From contig NZ_QKRX01000006.1 in the NCBI RefSeq assembly GCF_003284585.1, positions 172,345-236,344 on the forward strand: DNA of 64,000 bases, written 5' to 3'. The position numbers and the translations under genes are program-made. This DNA comes from Nitrincola tibetensis. Its GTDB lineage: Bacteria; Pseudomonadota; Gammaproteobacteria; Pseudomonadales; Balneatricaceae. The notes beneath the pieces were generated by a model. It searched no databases. It saw nothing but the letters and a program-made list of their open reading frames with translations, and was not told the DNA's origin. This document shows, piece after piece, positions 9,057-17,853 of the stretch (position 1 is the first letter of the stretch; every line of letters starts with the position of its first letter).

Positions 9057-10121
9057 CTAAGCAAACTGTCCTCGGGTACGATTGGCATAGCGCACCAGCG
9101 CTAACATCAAAGGCACTTCCACCAAGACGCCAACCACCGTTGCCAAGGCCGCGCCAGATTGTAACCCAAACAGGGCAATCGCAGCGGCAACCGCCAACTC
9201 AAAAAAGTTACTTGCGCCGATCATCGCACCGGGTGCAGCAATATTATGTGGTACCTTCCAGCTCTTTGCCCAGTAGTAGGCCAGTAAAAATATCAGCACA
9301 GTTTGTATGATAAGTGGCACAGCAATGAGGGCGATATGCAAAGGGTTGGCTAAAATCACATCGCCTTGGAACGCAAACAGCAGCACCAGTGTAATAATTA
9401 AGGCAATGGGTGTGACAGAGCCAATTTTGGGTAAAAAAACCTGGTCAAACCAATCCTGACCTTTGTTTTTAATGATGCTAATGCGGGTGAGATACCCCGC
9501 CGCCAAAGGAATGACGATATACAGCACAACTGACAGGGCGACAGTGTCCCAAGGCACGGGGATATTAGAGATCCCTAGTAGTAGCACCACGATGGGTGCG
9601 AAGGCGAAGAGCATGATGAGGTCGTTTAGCGCGACTTGTACGAGGGTGTAGGCGGCATCGCCACGGGTTAGGTAGCTCCAGACAAAGACCATCGCAGTAC
9701 AGGGTGCCGCACCCAGTAAAATCGCCCCTGCTAGGTATTCATAGGCCAAGGCTTCAGGAATAAAGGGGCGAAACAGCACCACCAGAAAAAACCAGCTGAT
9801 GGCGAACATGCTAAAGGGTTTAATCAACCAATTGACGCAGGTGGTGATCATCAATCCTTTTGGCTGTTTACGCACGTTCATCAAGGCTGAAAAGTCAATT
9901 TGCACCATCATCGGGAAAATCATACCCCAGATTAAAATGGCGACGGGTATGGAAACTTGAGCGACTTCATAGGCTGCTAAGGCTTGCGGCAGGGCGGGTG
10001 CAAACTGCCCCAATAGTATTCCTGCGATGATGGCGAGCCCAACCCAGACGGACAGAAATCGGCCAAAAATTCCCATGCTTTCACTAGAGGGTTCAGCGTG
10101 ATCAGCGGTATGCGGCGTCAT
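9057..10121 (-). CDS. acr3: Arsenite efflux permease Acr3 (second copy)
   Basis: A 354-residue Acr3 paralog with the same signature segment (GAILLGAAPCTAMVFVWSYL) and FFELAVAAAIALFG near the C-terminus. It is convergent with the ELCVC-type arsR, 67 bp away, and reads alone on the minus strand. It shows no arsA partner, so it probably works as a secondary carrier. Confidence 0.94.
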   Translation of the reverse strand: MTPHTADHAEPSSESMGIFGRFLSVWVGLAIIAGILLGQFAPALPQALAAYEVAQVSIPVAILIWGMIFPMMVQIDFSALMNVRKQPKGLMITTCVNWLIKPFSMFAISWFFLVVLFRPFIPEALAYEYLAGAILLGAAPCTAMVFVWSYLTRGDAAYTLVQVALNDLIMLFAFAPIVVLLLGISNIPVPWDTVALSVVLYIVIPLAAGYLTRISIIKNKGQDWFDQVFLPKIGSVTPIALIITLVLLFAFQGDVILANPLHIALIAVPLIIQTVLIFLLAYYWAKSWKVPHNIAAPGAMIGASNFFELAVAAAIALFGLQSGAALATVVGVLVEVPLMLALVRYANRTRGQFA

Positions 10122-10170
10122 TGCGGCTTTCCTTCATTGCCTGAGTGGTAATATATATGGATTTTCATAT

Positions 10171-10788
10171 CTAAATGCACAGGCTTAGATTATGTCCTGC
10201 TACCAGTAGGTTTAACAAGTCTGAACGGCAGACAATTCCGATTAATTGGTGTTGATCATCCACCACTGGCATTGCTGTTGCTTTGGTTTGTATTAAATAA
10301 TCGGCAATGTCGCGTACCAGTGTATCGCTGGTAATCGCAATAACTTGACGCTGTGAAAGCGTAGCGAGGCTATTCTCTGAGGTGATACCCACCTTGAGCA
10401 GTTGCAGGCTGGTAATGAGATTAAGCGGTTGCTGCATCTCGTTTACCACCACCAGATGGTCTATTTCTTCCGTCTGCAGGGTGTTCCAAGCATGGCTTAG
10501 ACTATCGGTTAACTTAGCTGTTATGACTGGGGCTGTCATGATATGGAAGGCTTGTAACTTACGACGCTCATTGAGAGTATCGAGCTGCTTTTGTGTTTCG
10601 AGATACTGGTTCGTAGAAGCCGTCGACTTGGAAGGCGAGCGATTCGGTTTGTCTTTCGAGAAATCAATGGGTTTGAAAAGCTGGCGGTCCTTTCCGCTTT
10701 TCTGCACTTCACTGAGCCCGACATGACTGAGCTCTATACGTCCTATTTTATGGGATATTGGAAGGTTATCGTAAATTAATAATGCCAT
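10171..10788 (-). CDS. CBS-domain pair protein of unknown role
   Basis: A 205-residue cytoplasmic protein. Residues 1-80 are a low-complexity, lysine/serine-rich region without a known fold. Two CBS motifs follow (about 80-135, MTAPVITAKLTDSLSHAWN; about 140-200, VIAITSDTLVRDIADYL to the GIVCRSDLL end). Such pairs bind adenosyl nucleotides or c-di-AMP-like ligands. I set the start at the ATG at 10788, which has GGAGGG 4-9 nt upstream, rather than 15 nt further up. No functional neighbour is evident. Confidence 0.75.
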   Translation of the reverse strand: MALLIYDNLPISHKIGRIELSHVGLSEVQKSGKDRQLFKPIDFSKDKPNRSPSKSTASTNQYLETQKQLDTLNERRKLQAFHIMTAPVITAKLTDSLSHAWNTLQTEEIDHLVVVNEMQQPLNLITSLQLLKVGITSENSLATLSQRQVIAITSDTLVRDIADYLIQTKATAMPVVDDQHQLIGIVCRSDLLNLLVAGHNLSLCI

Positions 10789-11032
10789 TTTCCCTCCTAG
10801 CACAGGATCCTAGAGCAGCCTCATCAAATAGGTACATGTATAGGTAATCGGCATCTTGCCCAGAAAGTTTAGGTTTACTTAAAAGGTGAGACACAGTAAT
10901 CGTTGACTGAACTCAATAGTACAGGTAATAGAACTTGGAATGCGATGGCTTCTCTGGTTAAAATGCGATGAATCTGCGAATCTAGACCCAACAATAACAA
11001 CATAAGCCCGAATGAGAGGCAGAGAGCACATA

Positions 11033-11374
11033 ATGAGCATAACCCTCCCCTTGCCTCAGGACAAAAAGATCACCTTTACCTGCCGTGTTGAGGCGGGCTG
11101 CTTAGGTCCAGATGGTCAGCTTCATGTAAAGGCTTTTTGCCAACATGCCGAAAAGGAAATCGCCTTTTTTGATACCGGCGTGATTCAATGGCGTTTGGTT
11201 CCTCGGCATGATAAATCTGAGGAGGAGATCCAGTATTCCATCGCCTCAAAGATCCTGACGCGTGAGCAAGCGGCTCGCTATTTTTCTTTGTTGGATCGTG
11301 ACATCGAAGATATTGAAAACTTCTTCCATGGTTTTCTTGTACGGTTGATTAATGAATATCTCGGGCACGAGTAA
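11033..11374 (+). CDS. Hypothetical 113-residue protein
   Basis: I do not recognise the family. It has no signal peptide or membrane segment. The first half is rich in beta-type residues (ITFTCRVEAGCLGPDGQLHVKAFC), and the second half is acidic and helical (DRDIEDIENFFHGFLVRLINEY). ATG 11033 or 11012 could be the start; neither has a strong ribosome site. It stands alone between divergent and convergent neighbours. Confidence 0.55.
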   Translation: MSITLPLPQDKKITFTCRVEAGCLGPDGQLHVKAFCQHAEKEIAFFDTGVIQWRLVPRHDKSEEEIQYSIASKILTREQAARYFSLLDRDIEDIENFFHGFLVRLINEYLGHE

Positions 11375-11430
11375 GTACTTACTTATGCTTATCGATGACT
11401 GCCAGGAAAACCTTGTACCTATTACGCCTC

Positions 11431-12579
11431 TTACTCTGATCGCTGCTTTCGGTTCTTAAAAATCCATAGGCTCAGGAGCGCTGTGATCGCGGTTAAACTC
11501 CAATAGAATTCAGTGATTAATGCCTGCTCAATTAAGATTGCTGCAAATAGAGCGCCAATCGCAACGGAAAAATCACGCCAGAAAGTGAAGGCACTTAATG
11601 AAAGCTGACGCTCATTATCATGCTCGCTGATATCCGCTAACAGCTTTGGCATTAAAATCATGAGAAGCGCATGCCCCGTGGCCGCCAGCACGCTGGCAAA
11701 GAGAATCCAAGTCGTTGGCATCAACATCCCCGCTATTAATAAGCATCCCACTGTAAATATTAGCCAGCCATAGGTGTTGGCGAAGAGGGCGAAACGCACG
11801 GAGATGAGCCCGATGACCATGCTAAAAATACGCTTTGCCGCAAAAATAAACGCCACGGTGGATAAGGCTAGATGGATTGAATAGCCCATGCTGACCAGTT
11901 GTGGGGCCAGGATGATGACCCAGACACCATCAAACAGCAGGCATAATAAAAAGGTGAGCTGGTGTAGTGGAGCAGGCTTTGGCCAAGCCGCCGTTGCCTT
12001 TGCTTGGCTTTTGCGTTGCGGGTTGGGCAAGCCTAAGGCAGGAAGAATGGCGAGCACACACAAGAGCGTACCGAACATCAGCACCTGACTCAGCGTTAAA
12101 AAGGTCAGCAGCCAAGGCGATAGCAGCATGACTAACAGCGGCCCGATTTCTTGAAAGCTGGTAAACCAGCCTAGGTTTTTAAGGCTAAGTGATCGTTCTT
12201 CAGTCGCATAATGCAAACACGCCAAACGCATTAGGGCAAAGGCACAACCCCAGAGCACACGTGAAGCCAACAAAATCCAAGGGCTGGCCATGAGCACAAA
12301 ACATAGGCTTGCTATCGTGGCTAAGGCAATGGCCTGCAATAAGGCCTTTCGAGCACCCATAATCTGGAAATAACTGACGAGCCACGGATTGATGAGCAGT
12401 CGAATAAAACGATTTAAGGATAACAGCAATCCCACCCATAACAGCGTTAAGCCAAAAGACTCGAAATAAAGCGGCAACAACAAATAGAGTAACGCGTCCG
12501 AGACCAAGGTGAGGGTTAATACCAGGCTGGATAGCAATGTGTTTCGAGTGGAGTGCTGGGCAGGTGTTGATGCGGACAT
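11431..12579 (-). CDS. MFS transporter of unknown substrate
   Basis: A 382-residue major facilitator protein with about 12 hydrophobic segments and the loop 2-3 area RFIRLLINPWLVSYFQ. It is monocistronic. The start at 12579 is preceded by AAAGGAG at 8 nt; an upstream in-frame ATG at 12600 is less likely. Family features point to a drug/metabolite exporter, but nothing nearby indicates a substrate. Confidence 0.8.
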   Translation of the reverse strand: MSASTPAQHSTRNTLLSSLVLTLTLVSDALLYLLLPLYFESFGLTLLWVGLLLSLNRFIRLLINPWLVSYFQIMGARKALLQAIALATIASLCFVLMASPWILLASRVLWGCAFALMRLACLHYATEERSLSLKNLGWFTSFQEIGPLLVMLLSPWLLTFLTLSQVLMFGTLLCVLAILPALGLPNPQRKSQAKATAAWPKPAPLHQLTFLLCLLFDGVWVIILAPQLVSMGYSIHLALSTVAFIFAAKRIFSMVIGLISVRFALFANTYGWLIFTVGCLLIAGMLMPTTWILFASVLAATGHALLMILMPKLLADISEHDNERQLSLSAFTFWRDFSVAIGALFAAILIEQALITEFYWSLTAITALLSLWIFKNRKQRSE

Positions 12580-12734
12580 AACCGCCGCTCCTTTTAGCAT
12601 AAGAAAGCCGACTAGAATAAACCAAAACCCAGCACTTTTGGTAAGTGAAGACGTTCATAATCGGTTTATATAGTGTTGGCTGACGATGGATCAAGTAATA
12701 TTAGCTTTTTAAATCATGTGGTAAAATTTTGTTA

Positions 12735-12794
12735 GTTGCTCTTTATAGTAAACGGACGAGAGCAACGCGATGAATGAGGAGCCCCCGTCCTCCT
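12735..12794 (+). ncRNA. Structured leader RNA candidate upstream of PII-like/antiporter genes
   Basis: GTTGCTCT (12735-12742) pairs perfectly with AGAGCAAC (12759-12766). AGGAG (12777-12781) pairs with CTCCT (12790-12794). The two loops contain GGACG (12754-12758) and CGTCC (12786-12790), which can pair to each other as a kissing loop or pseudoknot. GATGAAT occurs on both sides of the second hairpin. The genes below it encode a PII-like protein and a cation/proton antiporter. Cation-sensing riboswitches (Na+ and Li+ classes) are known in front of such antiporters. Assignment to a known class is not possible by eye. Confidence 0.5.
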
Positions 12795-12857
12795 GATGAA
12801 TAAGTCCCAGAACACGAATTAGCTACGGCTGCCTAATAATAGATGTGAGGAAGAACC

Positions 12858-13163
12858 ATGAAATCATCGCTACTGATCGCAATTGTAACCGAGGATGTAT
12901 CTGAAAAAGCACTGGATATAGCCGTACGTGAAGGTATCAAAGGTGCAACAACCTTGCCGGCCAGTGGAATTAGTCAAAATCCTCTCAAAACATTCTTTGG
13001 GCTCACGTTTCAAGCACCGATGACCATTCTTTTTTGGATCGCAGAGACCGAAATGGCGAATCAAACCGCCCATGCTTTAAAAAATGAATTGAATCTTGAT
13101 TCTCCACAGCAAGGCTTGGCAATGACACTGGAAATTGACCAATTGTTTGGATTGAAGATATAA
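12858..13163 (+). CDS. PII-like signalling protein
   Basis: A 101-residue protein with the PII fold order: beta strand LLIAIVTEDVSEKALDIA, then GIKGATTLPASGI, a short T-loop region and KTFFGLTFQAP with a final beta strand. It lacks the Tyr of the GlnB uridylylation loop, so it is a PII-like rather than a canonical nitrogen PII protein. It lies 58 bp before a CPA1 antiporter gene and may gate that transporter or its expression, as PII-like proteins do for other membrane carriers. This is inferred. Confidence 0.75.
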   Translation: MKSSLLIAIVTEDVSEKALDIAVREGIKGATTLPASGISQNPLKTFFGLTFQAPMTILFWIAETEMANQTAHALKNELNLDSPQQGLAMTLEIDQLFGLKI

Positions 13164-13221
13164 GAGCCAAGCCGAAGAGTCGTAATAATTATTTTAATAA
13201 GCTCTCAGTGGGGTCTCGTTT

Positions 13222-15027
13222 GTGGATTGGATGTCAAATATTATTCTTGTTGGGGCAGGACTCATTGCCCTGTCCATCCTTTCCAGTACTTTCGCATTTC
13301 GCTTTGGCACGCCACTGCTTTTGGTATTCCTGTGTATCGGATTAATTGCAGGTGAAGATGGCCTAGGGTTAGAGTTTAACGATGCAGAGCAGGCGTATTT
13401 TATCGGGAGCCTTGCTCTGGCGGTGATTTTATTCGACTCGGGTTTTGGAACCCGTGTGCAGACATTGAAACGTGCGGCTGCTCCCGCATTTGTTCTCGCC
13501 ACTGTTGGGGTCTTTCTGACCACAATGTTTGTTGGGGTAGCCGCCCATTTTCTATTTAATTTGCCTTGGTTATATGCCCTGTTGATGGGCGCTATTATTA
13601 GCTCAACTGACGCCGCTGCCGTATTCTTTTTATTACGCACAGGAGGGGTCAAAATATACAAACGTGTTCGATCTATGTTGGAGGTCGAATCAGGCTCGAA
13701 TGATCCGATGGCGATCTTTTTAACTATCTTGTTGATAGAAATGATCATCACAGATGCTCGTGGCAGTGTGGTGACCAATTTCCTTCATGGTTTCGGTATG
13801 CAAATGGGTCTAGGCCTAGTGATAGGCTTTATCGGTGGCTATCTGATCGTTGAAGTCATTAACAGAGTTCGTCTTGAAGAGGCACTTTACCCAATCCTGG
13901 TTATGTCTTGTGCCCTCTGTGTTTTCGGCATCGCTTCTTATTTTGGCGGCAGCGGGTTTTTGGCCATTTATGTCGCAGGCATCGTGGCGGGTAACCGATC
14001 GATGAAGGGCTCATCAGTTTTACGGCGCTATCAACAAGGTATGACGTGGCTTGCGCAGATAGTGATGTTTTTGGTGCTTGGCTTATTTGTGACACCCTCA
14101 GAGTTTGGTGCTGTTTTCGTGCCTGCACTCTTACTTGGGCTGTTTCTTATCTTTATTGGCCGCCCACTCGCAGTGATGTTGTGTTTAATACCCTTCCGCT
14201 ACGACCGACAAACAATCGCTTTCAATTCGTGGGTTGGGTTGCGTGGCGCGGTCTCTATCCTTTTGGCTATCTTACCAGCGGTCATGGGGGTTGAAGGTGC
14301 GGACGTCTTTATAAACATTGCTTTTATCATGGTTGTAACGTCATTACTTGTGCAAGGTTGGACAATTAAGCCTGCTGCGAAGTGGTTGAAATTGATTGTT
14401 CCATCAGGTGCAGGGCCTTTAGAACGAATTGAGCTGGAATTACCCGGTAGCCCTAAGCATGATTTTTTAATTTACCGCGTGCCTGAAAACAGCCCACTGA
14501 TAAAAGACAAAACCACGCTACCTAGGTGGGCTAGGCCAGCATTAGTGGTTCGAAATGGTCGATCAATACATCCTGAGCATGTCGAGCATCTGGATCCTGG
14601 TGATCTTGTGTACGTGTTTACACCGCCCGAATATACACCCTTACTGGATCGATTATTTTCCCAACTTAAAACACCAGATCAGAGTGATAAAGAATATTTT
14701 GGTGAGTTTTTAGTAAACGCCGATGCCTTGTTAATAGATGTCGCGAAGTCCTATGGCTTGCAAATTGCGTCTCAAGATATACCCTCTGATGTTACGGTTA
14801 GTGAATTCATGATGTCTGAGTTGGGTGGGCAACCCGTTGCAGGAGATCGAGTTGCAGTAGGCGCGATAGATCTTGTGGCTAGGCGCGTGCATCAAGGGAA
14901 AACAATCACAGAGGTAGGCATTTCACTTTTACCTGAAAATAGGCCCTTTGCGTATGTGCGAAAACATCAGCGATCCAAGATGCACTTATACACGAAGATT
15001 AGGGATTGGATGAGCCGTAAAAGTTAG
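13222..15027 (+). CDS. K+/H+ antiporter of the NhaP2/CvrA (CPA1) type
   Basis: A 601-residue protein. The N-terminal 390 residues form about 12 membrane segments with the CPA1 ion-binding motifs SSTDAAAVFFLL and EVESGSNDPMAIF. The C-terminal cytoplasmic part (about 400-600) contains a TrkA-C-like/RCK-C segment (FLIYRVPENSPLI to DLVYVFTPP) and a CorC-HlyC-like end. It exchanges cytoplasmic K+ (or Na+) for H+. Start GTG 13222 or ATG 13231. The end overlaps the convergent glycosyltransferase gene by 4 bp. Confidence 0.88.
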   Translation: MDWMSNIILVGAGLIALSILSSTFAFRFGTPLLLVFLCIGLIAGEDGLGLEFNDAEQAYFIGSLALAVILFDSGFGTRVQTLKRAAAPAFVLATVGVFLTTMFVGVAAHFLFNLPWLYALLMGAIISSTDAAAVFFLLRTGGVKIYKRVRSMLEVESGSNDPMAIFLTILLIEMIITDARGSVVTNFLHGFGMQMGLGLVIGFIGGYLIVEVINRVRLEEALYPILVMSCALCVFGIASYFGGSGFLAIYVAGIVAGNRSMKGSSVLRRYQQGMTWLAQIVMFLVLGLFVTPSEFGAVFVPALLLGLFLIFIGRPLAVMLCLIPFRYDRQTIAFNSWVGLRGAVSILLAILPAVMGVEGADVFINIAFIMVVTSLLVQGWTIKPAAKWLKLIVPSGAGPLERIELELPGSPKHDFLIYRVPENSPLIKDKTTLPRWARPALVVRNGRSIHPEHVEHLDPGDLVYVFTPPEYTPLLDRLFSQLKTPDQSDKEYFGEFLVNADALLIDVAKSYGLQIASQDIPSDVTVSEFMMSELGGQPVAGDRVAVGAIDLVARRVHQGKTITEVGISLLPENRPFAYVRKHQRSKMHLYTKIRDWMSRKS

Positions 15028-17672
15028 TCGTGATGAATGGGCTCTAGGCCCACATCTAACATCAATTTCGCCATGATCTCTGTTGCTCGATATTCAGTTT
15101 CCCGAAGTTGCGCGCCATTTTGAAGTTTTTGGCGCGCTTGCAGCTCCCAGTGTAAGTATTGGCAGACAATCTGTGCCATTTCTGTCGCATTTTCAGCGGT
15201 AAAGGAGTTAACGCCATGCTGAATAATGTCTTTCGGGCCTTTTACGTTATACGCCACAACAGGAAGGCCCGTTGCCATCGCTTCTAACACTACACAGCCA
15301 AAGGTATCAAAACGCGAGGGTAGCAGGAGCAGATCGGCTTGCAGGTACAGCGAGGCGAGCTTATCTTTCTCAACCCATCCTAAGTAGCAGGCATCCGGCA
15401 TACGTTTTTGTAGCTTTTTCAGTGCAGGGCCTTTGCCCGCAATCAACAATTGGGCATCTGGGTGGATAGTTTTGATGGCAGCAAAAATAGCGGGTAGATC
15501 CAATACGCCTTTCTCACGACTGATGCGCCCAGCAAACAGCAGTGTTTTACCTAGTTGCATATCACGGCGCTGGCTGCCAGCTTCGACATAACGCGCATCT
15601 ATCCAATGCTGAGTGCTATAGAGACGTTCAATTGGAAAATCCATTGCCTCGGAGGCTAGCCACGCTTTGTGGTCGGAGTTGAGGACAAACAAGCCGTCGT
15701 ACTGTTGATAAAAAAAGCGTAACAGCCGTCGGAGGCGGTCGCTGGACTGCGCATCCAGTGCGGCGCTACGCTTAAAGAACTCATTCCAGTCTGTATGCAT
15801 ATAGAAGTAGGTGGGCACTGAAAAGGCTTTTTTCAGATACAAAGCGATGAGCCCCATCACCAGCTCTGTGGAGCAGATGATTCGATCATAGCCACCCACT
15901 TCAAACAGTGTTTGTACCTCGAGCATGTCTGGGATATAGAGCGTTTGTTCACTCAGCGATGGAATACTAAAGGACTTCATCGGCTTTAAAACATGAAGAT
16001 GTGCCTGCGCCTCCTGAGTGGGATGACAGATCAGCATATCAATCGGCAGTTGATGCGTTTGTACATGAGCAAGGGTCGACTGCAGCACCGAGGACACACC
16101 ATTGGCATCGGAAAAGCTATCGGTTAACCAAAGCACGCGCTTTGAATGCTGGCCTTCTTGTAAATCCTCGGCAAGATCGTTTAAAAAGTTGCGGTTGGCG
16201 TAGAGCACTTGGCTGCCTGCAAAAGAGGCTCCGCCTATGACAAAGGTCGCCAGCGCTGGAAAGGTAACCTGATCGAGCAAGCCAAAAATGTTCAAATCAG
16301 TCATGCGTGGATGCTTAGCGTAGCTGTTGTTAAACAGACTTCTAAACGAGGTCGGCAGCTCGAAATGCTCAATTAAGGTTTGGGCGTTGATGCGTTTGAG
16401 GGTTTGCTTGGGCAAGGATAGAATTTCGTGCTCTACGCGGTCAAAAAAGATCTGAGTCACTTCTCGATATAAGGCGGGAAGGGTTTGGCGTAGGGTTGCT
16501 GTAAAATGCTTAGGCTGCTGTTGGCGGGCTTTGGCAATGTCTTTAATAATTTTTAACGTGGGTTTGAAGGCTTTACTGACGCCTAAGCTTTTCCACAGGG
16601 CAGGTGATTGGCCATGCAGGGCTTGATGAAAGGTTTTTAAAAAGCTAAGTGTGTATTTGTGGCGTTGTAATTCTTGCATCGCATTACTGACCGCCAAACA
16701 CATCACTTTGTCTTGTAAACTGCCTTTATGCAGCATTAAACGCAACAGGCCGGGATCCTCCATGTTCAGCGTCACCTGCGCGAAATAGTCCAGAAAGGCC
16801 GTGGTTAGGCGTTCCTCTTCACCGGGTTCTCCATAGGGAGCGGTATACCCCTTGCGTAGGGCCTCTAGCGCCAGTTGCGATAAGGGTGTGGTTTTACGCC
16901 GCTCTGCCAAGTTATCCACATGCAGGAACGTGCCACATTCTCCTGCAAAAATGCCGTTATGGTCATCGGAGCCGCCCGTCATGCATTTGTTAAACGGATG
17001 AGCAGAAAAATCGGCTGGATTAATTTTGTGTTTATGTGCCAGTTGTGTGATTTTTTCATCTGTCAAACTGGCGACCCAACGTTGGGTTAGATGATTTTGC
17101 CAATAACCGCGTTGACCGTTGAGCACTTCAAAACGCTCAAACAATAGGGCGAACTTTTCCAGTAATTCGATGCTTGGCTTCTTTTTAGCGGTATAAAAGA
17201 ATAAGGGATGGGGTAAAACCGTGGGAATATCTTGTTCAAGCGCATAGGCTTGGAACTGAAAAATATTGAATCGTAGTTTGTTCAGCCGCATCTCTTGAGC
17301 CGGAGAGAAGCCATAGGCCAAGACATGAATGCTTAAACTGTCATCAGGAAAGTGGCAGGTAAACTCAGCGCCCGAGAGAATATCCAGCCCTTTGTCCATC
17401 AACGCCCAGCAGGAGCGAGCATTGTTATGATTGGTAACGGTCATTAAATCCGCCCCAGCATCATTCAACCGTTCCAATAGCTTATTTGAAGGCAACCAAG
17501 TCTCGGGTAGCTTAAGCAAACGCCCCCAGAGCTCATCAGGAACATCGCTATTTAAATCATGACAATGCAGGTCAATTTTTAGCCGATTCTCAACGGGAAA
17601 GCGCTGCTCTTGTGCTAATAAAAAGCGATCATATTCTTGACGAATCTGAGAGTGAAAAGGGCTACCCGTCAT
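15024..17672 (-). CDS. PHP-domain/GT4 glycosyltransferase fusion
   Basis: An 882-residue two-part protein. Residues about 30-260 form a PHP-type metal phosphoesterase: HCH at 36-38, the TVTNHNN segment near 80, the HPLFFY segment and GGSDDH near 235. Residues about 500-870 form a GT-B glycosyltransferase of family 4: LTDSFSDANGVSSVL, LFAGRISREKGVLDL and the acidic motif FDTFGCVVLEAMATGLPVV. The middle is helical and unassigned. A minus-strand Pho box lies 49 bp upstream, and phnD is divergent. It probably makes a glycolipid or glycerol-linked sugar under phosphate limitation. Linking a phosphoesterase to a sugar transferase suggests one domain prepares the other's acceptor. Confidence 0.8.
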   Translation of the reverse strand: MTGSPFHSQIRQEYDRFLLAQEQRFPVENRLKIDLHCHDLNSDVPDELWGRLLKLPETWLPSNKLLERLNDAGADLMTVTNHNNARSCWALMDKGLDILSGAEFTCHFPDDSLSIHVLAYGFSPAQEMRLNKLRFNIFQFQAYALEQDIPTVLPHPLFFYTAKKKPSIELLEKFALLFERFEVLNGQRGYWQNHLTQRWVASLTDEKITQLAHKHKINPADFSAHPFNKCMTGGSDDHNGIFAGECGTFLHVDNLAERRKTTPLSQLALEALRKGYTAPYGEPGEEERLTTAFLDYFAQVTLNMEDPGLLRLMLHKGSLQDKVMCLAVSNAMQELQRHKYTLSFLKTFHQALHGQSPALWKSLGVSKAFKPTLKIIKDIAKARQQQPKHFTATLRQTLPALYREVTQIFFDRVEHEILSLPKQTLKRINAQTLIEHFELPTSFRSLFNNSYAKHPRMTDLNIFGLLDQVTFPALATFVIGGASFAGSQVLYANRNFLNDLAEDLQEGQHSKRVLWLTDSFSDANGVSSVLQSTLAHVQTHQLPIDMLICHPTQEAQAHLHVLKPMKSFSIPSLSEQTLYIPDMLEVQTLFEVGGYDRIICSTELVMGLIALYLKKAFSVPTYFYMHTDWNEFFKRSAALDAQSSDRLRRLLRFFYQQYDGLFVLNSDHKAWLASEAMDFPIERLYSTQHWIDARYVEAGSQRRDMQLGKTLLFAGRISREKGVLDLPAIFAAIKTIHPDAQLLIAGKGPALKKLQKRMPDACYLGWVEKDKLASLYLQADLLLLPSRFDTFGCVVLEAMATGLPVVAYNVKGPKDIIQHGVNSFTAENATEMAQIVCQYLHWELQARQKLQNGAQLRETEYRATEIMAKLMLDVGLEPIHHD

Positions 17673-17720
17673 GGCAAGGCGTTCCTGAGAATAAGTTACA
17701 TTCTATGGTATGAAACCTAT

Positions 17721-17738
17721 GTGACAGTTTTCTTACAA
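17721..17738 (-). promoter_or_regulatory. Pho box for the PHP-glycosyltransferase gene
   Basis: On the minus strand the sequence reads TTGTAAG-AAAA-CTGTCAC, two 7-bp half-sites 11 bp apart. The second half-site is close to the PhoB consensus CTGTCAT and the first is weaker. It lies 49 bp upstream of the start codon. Confidence 0.55.
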
Positions 17739-17774
17739 TGGCAGAAAAAGGCCCTTAAATAAGGCGTAATTGTT

Positions 17775-17792
17775 TTGTCATAAAATCGTCAC
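17775..17792 (+). promoter_or_regulatory. Pho box for the phnDCEE operon
   Basis: TTGTCAT-AAAA-TCGTCAC, two half-sites at 11-bp spacing with an A-rich spacer, matches the PhoB-site layout. It lies 61 bp upstream of phnD. Confidence 0.7.
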
Positions 17793-17853
17793 TCGAATGA
17801 CACGAAGTCTCACTAAAGTTTTGACCTAAGTTAAAACCAAGGGTACAACTTCA

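Noticed and set aside
9001..9080. Bidirectional terminator between arsR and the second acr3
   Set aside because: CGAGGAC/GTCCTCG (9043-9049, 9068-9074) and CTTCAG/CTGAAG stems exist, but there is no T-run on either strand and the first lies partly inside the acr3 gene.
13194..13778. Open antisense frame of 194 codons opposite the antiporter gene
   Set aside because: It mirrors the codon pattern of the well-supported antiporter gene, is rich in Asn/Arg/Thr as reverse complements of membrane genes are, and has no ribosome site or known family.
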